Origin: Gemmatimonadaceae bacterium
GTDB lineage: Bacteria; Gemmatimonadota; Gemmatimonadetes; Gemmatimonadales; Gemmatimonadaceae
Direction of reading: 5' to 3'
Assembly: GCA_025357975.1 (NCBI GenBank)
Contig: JANYKY010000100.1
Location: forward strand, 1 to 5,750
Length of the DNA: 5,750 bases
The translations under genes were made by a program, and so were the position numbers. How positions within the stretch are numbered: the stretch's first letter is position 1; every line of letters starts with the position of its first letter. The notes under the pieces were generated by a model. It saw only the letters and a list, made by a program, of their open reading frames with translations. It searched no databases and was not told the origin of the DNA. Positions 1 through 5,750 of this stretch are shown in pieces.

Positions 1-132
1 CAGAAATAAGTTATTGAGAGTTTGGCCTCCGTAGCCGACCCCGGCCCCGCTTGTGACCAGCCCGAGCGAGCGAGTGGATCCGCCCACGGATGAAGACAGC
101 ACCAAAGCGAAAATGGTTTACCCGGCTTTCTT

Positions 133-138
133 TATAGA
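133..138 (+). promoter_or_regulatory. Possible -10 element of the susC-like gene
   Basis: TATAGA matches the sigma-70 -10 consensus at four of six positions and lies about 40 bases before the start codon, in the most AT-rich part of the leader. No convincing -35 box is found 16-18 bases upstream. The promoter could lie elsewhere in the leader or before the window. Confidence 0.2.
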
Positions 139-144
139 ACGGAT

Positions 145-154
145 TGGCCGGCCA
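145..154 (+). repeat. Ten-base perfect palindrome TGGCCGGCCA in the leader
   Basis: TGGCCGGCCA equals its own reverse complement. It sits between the possible -10 element at 133-138 and the ribosome binding site, near where transcription would begin if that element were used. It could be an operator half or a chance palindrome in GC-rich DNA. It has no loop, so it is not a terminator hairpin as it stands. Confidence 0.35.
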
Positions 155-168
155 CACTTTTTGAATTT

Positions 169-173
169 GAGGT
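169..173 (+). promoter_or_regulatory. Ribosome binding site of the susC-like gene
   Basis: GAGGT lies five bases before the ATG at 179. Together with the signal peptide that begins there, it decides the start in favour of 179 over the in-frame GTG at 53 and ATG at 113, neither of which has a comparable site. Confidence 0.8.
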
Positions 174-178
174 CAAAC

Positions 179-3100
179 ATGATCAGTCTTAGACGAGTCG
201 GACGGCTGCTCACTGCCGGTCTGGTTCTCATTGCATCGTCCGCGATTGCATCGAGCGCACAGGCCCAGACAGTGATCACCGGCCGCGTCACGAACACAGC
301 CGGGCAGGGAATTCCCGGAGCCAGCGTCGTTATCCCGACCCTTGGTCTCGGTGTCGGTGGAAACACGAAAGTCGATGGCACCTATACGATGACTGTGCCG
401 TCATCTTCAGTCGGACAGAACGTCGTCATCACGGCGCGTCGCATCGGTTTTGCTCCGGTCAGCCGCAACATTACGATCAGTGCTGGATCATCGGTGCAGA
501 ATTTCACCGTGTCCGAAGCAGCAAGCAAAATCGAAGACGTTATCGTCACCGGTGTCGCCGAAGCTACCTCCGCCAAGAACCTGACGATTTCCGTCGGTCA
601 CGTTGGCGCCGCGCAGCTGAAGGACGTTCCAGCCATTTCACCGGCCTCGGCACTTGCCGGTAAGGTTGCAGGCGTGCGCGTATCCTTCACGCAGGGCCAG
701 CCGGGCTCCTCGCCCGCTGTCCGCGTGCGCACATCGACTAATCTTGGCGTGGGTGGACAGGAGCCGCTCGTCATCATCGACGGCGTCATCTCGCAGAACG
801 GTCTTGCCGACATCGATGGAAATGACATCGAGACGATCGAAGTTCTGAAAGGTGCGGCTTCCGCCAATACCTACGGATCGTCCGCTGCATCAGGTGTCAT
901 CGCAGTCACGACCAAGCGTGGAAAGGATTCACCAGAAGGCAAGGTGAGCTTCCTGACCCGTAATGAGTTCGGTACGAGCTCGGTCGAGCACTACGTTGCG
1001 CTTCTCGATCACAATGCAGACTCGCTTGACGCGAGTGGAAATTTCGTCATTGCGGGTTCTGGCCAGCGCCTCCTCAAGGCCAATCACTACGCAGACAACC
1101 CGTTCCCGGCCGGCACGTGGCGTGATCAGGTCAAGGCCAACCTTCAGGATGGCCGCAACGTCACGAACTACGCGCAGATCGCCATGCGCCGTGACAACAC
1201 CAACTTCTCGACTTCGTTCAGCCGAGATACCGATCGTGGAATTCTGCCACTGCTGCAAGGCTTCCGTCGTCAGAACCTGCGCCTGAACCTCGATCAGGGT
1301 CTCGGCAGCAAGGCTGACATGTCGGCCGCGTTGACGTATGGCATTTCGTACAACGACCAGAATCCGGGAACCATCGCGTCCGGTTCAGGCTCGACCTTCT
1401 TTGCGCTGCTTCAGGCACCTCCGGATGTCAATCTTACGTATCCGAATGCGACCTCTGCATGCGATTTCTCCGCACCGACACAGGCTGCTTGCGGTACGAA
1501 GTACTCCCCGGTGTTGCCTGTTGCCGCTGCTGGTGGGACGGCCCGCGGTAATCCGCTGCTTGACCTCGCACAGCGTTCCTATAACGATCGTCGCGAGCGC
1601 ATCATCGGTTCGTTCTCCGGCCGTTATCGTCCATTCGGCTGGCTTACGTTCGATGCTGGCTACGGCACTGACCGTCTTAACGATCGCAGCTCCAACTTTC
1701 TCGATCGCGGACTTATCGGCGGCAACACGACCACCGAGCAGCAGACAACCGGATCGCTGGCGCTTGGCACGACGAATAACCAGGCGGCAAATTCGCAGGT
1801 CTCAGGGCTCGCGAACTTTTCGCTCGGCCAGCTTCACTCTGCTACTCGCGCGACCTACCAGTATGAGGAAGAGCGCAACGTGTTTTTCAACACCTCATCT
1901 GGTTCTAGCGGTCTGAAGGTCGCCTCGGTTCCTGATCTGAATGCGGCCGATGCCAGTACGATCAATGCAAGCTCGTCGACGCAGACGATCCGCACGCTCA
2001 ACGGAAATGTTGTGCAGAACTTCAACTACGGCGATCGCTATCTGATGCAACTCGTCGGACGTCGCGACGCATCGTCGTTGTTTGGCGTGAACAACCGTCG
2101 GGCCAACTACTACGGTATCTCGGGTGCCTGGAGAATAAGCCAGGATTTCCACATCCCAGGCTTCCAGGATCTGAAACTCCGCGCTGCAAGAGGAACAGCA
2201 GGTCTTCGCCCAGGTTTCGATTATCAGTACGAGACCTATCAGGTGAATGCTGGAACGATCTCAAAGAACACGCTCGGCAACAAGGATCTGAAGCCGGCCA
2301 AGCAGACCGAGAATGAAGTCGGTTTGAATGCAACCTTCCTCGACCGCTTTGACCTTGAAGTTGTAAAGTCGGATCGCCATACCGAGGGTGCATTCCTTCA
2401 GGTTCCTCTTTCTCTTGCTCAATCCGGTGGCTTCACGTCCCAGTGGCAGAACGCCGCGAGAATTGGTGGACGTACGCTGGAAGGCTCGTTGAACACTCGC
2501 GTGCTAGATCGCCCGGACTTCAGCTATAACTTCACGCTGACGGGTGAGCGCTCGCGCCAGAAGATCGATGAGCTCAACCGTGCTCCATTCCGCGTTGGAT
2601 CGGGCTCGCAGGGCCAGGCGATTTTCTTCTACAAGTCGGGTGAACAGCTGGGTGTCATCTACGGCCAGCGCTGGGCACGCTCGATTGCCGAGCTTGCCGA
2701 CAACCCGCTGAATGCCGGCAAGGATCTGAACTCCCTCTACGAGATCAATGATGAGGGATACGTCGTTGCCAAGGGAACGCGTGGTACGACGGCCGAACGT
2801 TTGATTGCCTACGTGAACTCGAATCGTAGCAATCAGGTCAAGATCGCCGACGTGAATCCGGATTACACCTTTGGCTTCGCGAATACACTTCGCTTCCATG
2901 GCTTCACGGTTTACGGTCTCCTCGACGGAACCCGTGGCGGCAGCATCTACAACTTCACCAAGCAGTGGATGTTCCAGGATCTTCGCACCGCGGCAGTCGA
3001 TCAGTTCGGCAAGCCGCAGGAAAACAAGAAGGCGCTGGAATACTACACGGTTGGTCTTTATAACAACCTCGAGCCAAACAGCTACTTCGTCGAGGATGGC

Positions 3101-3349
3101 AGCTACGTGAAACTCCGTGAGCTTTCACTCAGCTACAACGTCGCTCAGGGACTGATGAACTCGATGCACTTCCTCGGTCAGGGAAGAAGCGTCAAGGTTG
3201 CACTCATTGGCCGCAACCTGAAGACGTGGACGAAGTACTCTGGCTTTGATCCAGAATCGAGCTCGAATGGAGATTTCAACTTCCGAGTTGACGGCTTCCG
3301 TTATCCGAGCTTCCGCCAGCTTACCGGCCAGATCGAAGTCGGTTTCTAA
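179..3349 (+). CDS. SusC/RagA-family TonB-dependent outer-membrane transporter
   Basis: A 1056-residue outer-membrane barrel that should import a ligand using energy passed from TonB-ExbBD, working with the SusD-like lipoprotein encoded just downstream. The ATG at 179 is preferred over an in-frame GTG at 53 because it has GAGGT five bases upstream and opens directly onto a signal peptide (RR at 5-6, hydrophobic 10-24, cleavage likely after AQA at 27-29). Domains: a carboxypeptidase-regulatory-like beta-sandwich at about 32-115 (TGRV at 34), a TonB-box-like EDVIVTGV at 119-126, a plug at about 127-250 (ALAGKVAGV 158, VIIDGV 198, IEVLKGAAS about 220, YGSSAASGVI 232), then the barrel to the end. 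Family barrel motifs include LKPAKQTENEVG at 704, YVKLREL at 976 and TKYSGFDPE at 1018. The protein ends in Phe1056, as expected for BAM-dependent insertion. Length is normal for SusC. There is no STN domain, so direct FecI/FecR-type signalling is not expected. Only two cysteines occur (C428, C438). The family call is firm; the substrate is unknown. Confidence 0.96.
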   Translation: MISLRRVGRLLTAGLVLIASSAIASSAQAQTVITGRVTNTAGQGIPGASVVIPTLGLGVGGNTKVDGTYTMTVPSSSVGQNVVITARRIGFAPVSRNITISAGSSVQNFTVSEAASKIEDVIVTGVAEATSAKNLTISVGHVGAAQLKDVPAISPASALAGKVAGVRVSFTQGQPGSSPAVRVRTSTNLGVGGQEPLVIIDGVISQNGLADIDGNDIETIEVLKGAASANTYGSSAASGVIAVTTKRGKDSPEGKVSFLTRNEFGTSSVEHYVALLDHNADSLDASGNFVIAGSGQRLLKANHYADNPFPAGTWRDQVKANLQDGRNVTNYAQIAMRRDNTNFSTSFSRDTDRGILPLLQGFRRQNLRLNLDQGLGSKADMSAALTYGISYNDQNPGTIASGSGSTFFALLQAPPDVNLTYPNATSACDFSAPTQAACGTKYSPVLPVAAAGGTARGNPLLDLAQRSYNDRRERIIGSFSGRYRPFGWLTFDAGYGTDRLNDRSSNFLDRGLIGGNTTTEQQTTGSLALGTTNNQAANSQVSGLANFSLGQLHSATRATYQYEEERNVFFNTSSGSSGLKVASVPDLNAADASTINASSSTQTIRTLNGNVVQNFNYGDRYLMQLVGRRDASSLFGVNNRRANYYGISGAWRISQDFHIPGFQDLKLRAARGTAGLRPGFDYQYETYQVNAGTISKNTLGNKDLKPAKQTENEVGLNATFLDRFDLEVVKSDRHTEGAFLQVPLSLAQSGGFTSQWQNAARIGGRTLEGSLNTRVLDRPDFSYNFTLTGERSRQKIDELNRAPFRVGSGSQGQAIFFYKSGEQLGVIYGQRWARSIAELADNPLNAGKDLNSLYEINDEGYVVAKGTRGTTAERLIAYVNSNRSNQVKIADVNPDYTFGFANTLRFHGFTVYGLLDGTRGGSIYNFTKQWMFQDLRTAAVDQFGKPQENKKALEYYTVGLYNNLEPNSYFVEDGSYVKLRELSLSYNVAQGLMNSMHFLGQGRSVKVALIGRNLKTWTKYSGFDPESSSNGDFNFRVDGFRYPSFRQLTGQIEVGF

Positions 3350-3368
3350 ACCCAACAGATCGGGGGTT

Positions 3369-3392
3369 GTGCCGGGCCGATTGGCCCGGCGC
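3369..3392 (+). other. Intercistronic RNA hairpin between the susC- and susD-like genes
   Basis: A perfect eight-base GC stem (GCCGGGCC at 3371-3378 with GGCCCGGC at 3383-3390) encloses the four-base loop GATT. It can be extended by one G-U and one G-C pair to 3369-3392. No T-run follows (next bases GCCATCTCCG), so it is not a standard intrinsic terminator. It begins 20 bases after the susC stop and ends about 31 bases before the susD start. Plausible roles are protecting the 3' end of processed susC mRNA or adjusting the ratio of the two products. Confidence 0.7.
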
Positions 3393-3423
3393 CATCTCCG
3401 CATCACCTGGACACATATAACTC

Positions 3424-5049
3424 ATGAACTTTAATAATCGATTCGCAAAGCTGGCCGGAGGCGCTGCAGTTCTGGCGCTTGCTGCAGCTTGCAGTCCGGA
3501 CCTCAACGTCACGAACCCGAACGAGCCAGACGTTGCTCGCGCGATTTCGTCGCCGTCAGATGTTCGGCAGCTCATCGGCAGCTCCTACAACACCGCATAT
3601 CTTGCGATGCAAGGCGGGGCCGATGCTTTTGGCGAGCCTGATCCGGGCATCGCAACGGGCGTCATGGCCGATGTGATGACCATGGCGTTCGGTAACTTCG
3701 GTGCGCGATTCAACGGTCAGGAGCCGCGCATTGCGTACAACAATAGCTCCGCCGCAGGCGACGGCCGGGTGTCATCGAGCCCGTACAACGCGATTTACGG
3801 AGCACTTGGCGCCGCAAATGACGGCCTGAAGGCGATCAAGAATGGCGTTCGAGTTGCAACCGGAGCAAGCGCGGCGGACGAGACGCCGCAGTTCAAGGCG
3901 TTTGCCTACATGGTGCAAGGCATGACCCTTGGCTTCGAGTCGCAGGTTTTCGACAAAGGTTTCGTCGTAACCGATGAGACGTCCGGGACACCGACACTGG
4001 TCGACAACAAGGCTGTCAGAGATGCGGCTCTTGCCAGCTTCGATAAGGCTATCGCAGCCGCTGCCGGCCAGTCCTGGACGATCCCGACCGACTTCACGTC
4101 CACTGGCCTCACCCTGACGGCACCGAATTTCGCGAGAATGGGTAACACGCTCGCCGCTCGCGTGGTTGCCTACAACGCCCGCAACGCCACAGAAAACGCG
4201 GCGACTGACTGGGCAAAGGTGCTTACTTATGCGAACGCCGGAATTTCGACGGGCGCGACGCCGTTCAATCTCACGATCGAGAGCGACGGCGGCACAACCT
4301 GGTATGACGTAACAAAGGGATACGGCGATCTTGCCGATGGTAGCTGGGTGCGTGTCGATCAGCGCATCATTCAGGAAGCTGATCCAACACAGCCCCCCGA
4401 ATACACGTCGACGACGCCGCCGCCGTTCCCGACCATTGCAGATCTTCGATTTGCGCGTGGCGCCCCAACGGATGCCAAGGGCAACGTCGAGCAATCTGGC
4501 GCAGACTTCTGGTTTGAGAAATCCATTCCGTACTCAGTAGCACGCGGTGTGTACTTCTTCTCCCAGTGGTCACACGCTCGTTACATCAACGCTTCGTTCT
4601 ACAACGACAATTCGCTACTCGGACCGGCACCGTACGTGTTAGCCGCAGAAAACGACCTGTTGATTGCTGAAGCGCTGATCCGCACGGGTGGCGACCTGAA
4701 CCGTGCAGCAACGCTCATCAACAAGACCCGTGTTGGAAGAGGTGGCCTGCCGCCGGTAACGGCTGGAACGGCCAAGAACGACCTCCTCGGCGCGATCTTC
4801 TACGAGCGCGATGTCGAGCTGTTCGACACCGGCGCTGGTCAGGGCTGGTTCGATCGTCGTCGTATCGATACGAGCGTCACTTATAATGGCCTCCCGATCG
4901 GCAACATCTGGGCAGCCAAGGGTGGCAGCAATCTCCAGAAGGGCACGCCGCGTCACCTCCCAGTTCCTGCAAGCGAACTGGAGACTCTCGGCATGACCGT
5001 TTACACCTACGGCGGAGCATCGCCGAACCCGGTGTTCCCGGAGCAATAA
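3424..5049 (+). CDS. SusD/RagB-family nutrient-binding outer-membrane lipoprotein
   Basis: A 541-residue lipoprotein expected to be lipid-anchored on the outer membrane and to cap the SusC-like barrel, capturing ligand for import. It starts with a type II signal peptide (hydrophobic 10-22, lipobox ending ALAAAC with Cys23, the only cysteine), followed by SPDLNVTNPN, a typical SusD mature N-terminus. Helical TPR-like segments are recognisable at about 155-185 (FKAFAYMVQGMTLGF) and 411-440 (DLLIAEALIR...GDLNRAATLINKTR). The C-terminal SusD signature appears as YERDVELFDTGAGQGWFDRRR at about 460-480, followed by PRHLPVPASELETLG at about 509-523. An unusual Pro/Thr-rich loop lies at 321-337. Length is typical of the family. 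It follows the susC-like gene by 74 bases on the same strand, the standard susC-susD order. The start is fixed by the lipoprotein signal, although no good Shine-Dalgarno precedes it. The ligand cannot be inferred. Confidence 0.95.
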   Translation: MNFNNRFAKLAGGAAVLALAAACSPDLNVTNPNEPDVARAISSPSDVRQLIGSSYNTAYLAMQGGADAFGEPDPGIATGVMADVMTMAFGNFGARFNGQEPRIAYNNSSAAGDGRVSSSPYNAIYGALGAANDGLKAIKNGVRVATGASAADETPQFKAFAYMVQGMTLGFESQVFDKGFVVTDETSGTPTLVDNKAVRDAALASFDKAIAAAAGQSWTIPTDFTSTGLTLTAPNFARMGNTLAARVVAYNARNATENAATDWAKVLTYANAGISTGATPFNLTIESDGGTTWYDVTKGYGDLADGSWVRVDQRIIQEADPTQPPEYTSTTPPPFPTIADLRFARGAPTDAKGNVEQSGADFWFEKSIPYSVARGVYFFSQWSHARYINASFYNDNSLLGPAPYVLAAENDLLIAEALIRTGGDLNRAATLINKTRVGRGGLPPVTAGTAKNDLLGAIFYERDVELFDTGAGQGWFDRRRIDTSVTYNGLPIGNIWAAKGGSNLQKGTPRHLPVPASELETLGMTVYTYGGASPNPVFPEQ

Positions 5050-5065
5050 GGGTCGCAGTTTCAAG

Positions 5066-5103
5066 AAAAGGGCACGCCTCCATGTCGGAGGCGTGCCCTT
5101 TTT
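5066..5103. terminator. Bidirectional intrinsic terminator between convergent genes
   Basis: A perfect 16-base inverted repeat (AAAAGGGCACGCCTCC at 5066-5081, its complement at 5087-5102) surrounds the five-base loop ATGTC. On the plus strand the stem runs into TTTTT (5099-5103), and on the minus strand into TTTT from 5069-5066. It lies 16 bases after the susD-like stop and 29 bases past the stop of the convergent lipoprotein gene, so it is well placed to end both transcripts. Confidence 0.92.
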
Positions 5104-5131
5104 GCTTTCCAGACTTTCCCTGCTCGGTTAG

Positions 5132-5647
5132 CTACTTCCCCGAGTACCTCATGTTACCGCATCCGACGAGCGATTCAGGACCACCGGAACGATCGCGGTA
5201 CACATCCACGTGATAGGCCCCGCTAGACGGCAGGTCGATTGGCAGAGAAGTAGTCACCTGTGTCCGTCCTCCGCTTCCAACGCTCAATCCGGGAAAGTTG
5301 GAGAGCGGAAGGAGCGGAAGGGAAGCCGTGCCGCAACTGCCGGCGGCCAGTGCCCAATAGAGATCGCGATCCTGTCCCGCATACGTGAAGACGAGATTCA
5401 CCGCGGAGAGCGATGGACTCGCACCAGCCGTCCATTCCGCGGAGCCGTAGCTATTGTCGCGTGTGCTCTGCGTCATGTCCGCGCGGTTCTGTGTTACTGA
5501 CGCTATTCTTGCCGACCATCGGCCTCCTCCAGCCATTGAGACCGAGGAAGACGGACTTGCTGTCCCTTCGACCGGGACATTGTGCGCACACGCTGCAAGA
5601 CCCAAGACACCGGCGCCGAGCGTTGCGAGAAGTATTCGCTGGTTCAT
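5132..5647 (-). CDS. Small lipoprotein with a CHRD/SOD-like beta-sandwich region
   Basis: A 171-residue putative lipoprotein. The ATG at 5647 is chosen over a longer in-frame start at 5737 because GAGGTGGG lies upstream at 5662-5655 and the protein then begins with a clean type II signal peptide (MNQRILLATLGAG, lipobox LAAC, Cys20). Residues 21-42 are a Ser/Gly-rich tether. The rest is predicted beta-rich: GSAEW at 68-72, YWALAAGSCG at 97-106, FPGLSVGSGG at 118-127, LPSSGAYHVDVY at 139-150 and LVGCGNM at 160-166. This order resembles CHRD-like secreted proteins, which usually read W-H-x-H-x-G-x-C ... G-x-Y-x-V-x-V-H ... A-C-G-x-L. Here the usual histidines are replaced (ALA for H-x-H, DVY for NVH), while the two cysteines (C105, C163) remain and could form a disulfide. 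The gene converges on the susCD pair and shares its terminator. Gene reality is well supported; the fold is an inference and the function is unknown. Confidence 0.85.
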   Translation of the reverse strand: MNQRILLATLGAGVLGLAACAHNVPVEGTASPSSSVSMAGGGRWSARIASVTQNRADMTQSTRDNSYGSAEWTAGASPSLSAVNLVFTYAGQDRDLYWALAAGSCGTASLPLLPLSNFPGLSVGSGGRTQVTTSLPIDLPSSGAYHVDVYRDRSGGPESLVGCGNMRYSGK

Positions 5648-5654
5648 TCTCGTT

Positions 5655-5662
5655 CCCACCTC
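5655..5662 (-). promoter_or_regulatory. Ribosome binding site of the small lipoprotein gene
   Basis: Read on the minus strand this is GAGGTGGG. The GAGGTG core ends nine bases before the ATG at 5647. It supports that start over the longer in-frame ATG at 5737, whose extra 30 residues would bury the lipoprotein signal peptide inside the protein. Confidence 0.8.
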
Positions 5663-5750
5663 GTTTAAGGAAAGACCAACAAACATCCGGTCGGCCAAGA
5701 TAACCGCCGGGGCAATAACGCGAGCTAAAAGCCACAAGCCACAGGCCGCA

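Noticed and set aside
1..9. Possible tail of an upstream plus-strand gene ending in TAA at 7-9
   Set aside because: Only two codons would be visible, and every frame meets a stop early, so nothing supports a particular frame.
75..92. Small hairpin (ATCCG-CCCA-CGGAT) in the leader as a riboswitch or attenuator
   Set aside because: The stem is only five bases with no T-run and no wider conserved structure that I recognise.
53..178. N-terminal extension of the SusC-like protein from a GTG at 53 or an ATG at 113
   Set aside because: These starts lack a ribosome binding site and would place 42 or 22 non-hydrophobic residues before an otherwise textbook signal peptide. The ATG at 179 has both a Shine-Dalgarno and the signal peptide.
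1338..1916. 192-codon open frame in another frame within the susC-like gene
   Set aside because: Arg/Ser/Pro-rich composition without domains or a ribosome site, fully overlapped by a well-supported barrel gene.
3772..4494. 240-codon open frame antisense to the susD-like gene
   Set aside because: The translation is Arg- and Cys-rich with no recognisable domain, and it lies wholly inside a confident gene. It is a reading-frame shadow of GC-rich DNA.
5648..5737. Longer start for the minus-strand lipoprotein gene at 5737
   Set aside because: It would bury the lipobox at residue 50, and the strong GAGGTGGG lies directly before the internal ATG at 5647.
5648..5750. Promoter for the minus-strand lipoprotein gene
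   Set aside because: No pair of -35 and -10 boxes with acceptable spacing could be found. The only repeats are a short GCCACA duplication at 5731-5744, which is not informative.

Overview
The window reads as a stretch of chromosome from a moderately GC-rich, SusC/SusD-using bacterium. The best guess is Gemmatimonadota rather than Bacteroidota. The reasons are the clearly GC-rich coding sequence, strong Shine-Dalgarno sites in front of two of the three genes, and plug-domain wording in the SusC-like protein (RVRTSTNL, VIIDGVIS, IEVLKGAAS, YGSSAASGVI) that resembles the Gemmatimonadota branch of the family. This is inference from remembered family patterns; no search was run.

Layout: positions 1-178 are a non-coding leader with no gene I can support. 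Positions 179-3349 (+) encode a complete SusC/RagA-type TonB-dependent outer-membrane transporter. A 74-base gap follows, holding a strong hairpin without a U-tract. Positions 3424-5049 (+) encode the matching SusD/RagB-type surface lipoprotein. A long perfect hairpin with T-runs on both sides (5066-5102) closes the susCD transcription unit. Positions 5132-5647 (-) encode a small convergent lipoprotein whose C-terminal half resembles CHRD/Cu-Zn-SOD-like beta-sandwich proteins. Positions 5648-5750 are its upstream region.

How the genes work together: the SusD-like lipoprotein should sit as a lid on the SusC-like barrel and deliver a ligand (glycan, peptide or other oligomer) for TonB-driven import. 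No hydrolase, sigma/anti-sigma pair or sensor is visible beside the pair, and transcription appears to end right after susD. The substrate therefore cannot be read from context. The convergent lipoprotein is probably a separate unit that shares the terminator.

I found no mobile element, CRISPR array, RNA gene or clearly novel system. The most interesting points are the loss of all expected histidines in the CHRD-like lipoprotein, the intercistronic hairpin combined with a Shine-Dalgarno-poor susD start, and the orphan character of the susCD pair.
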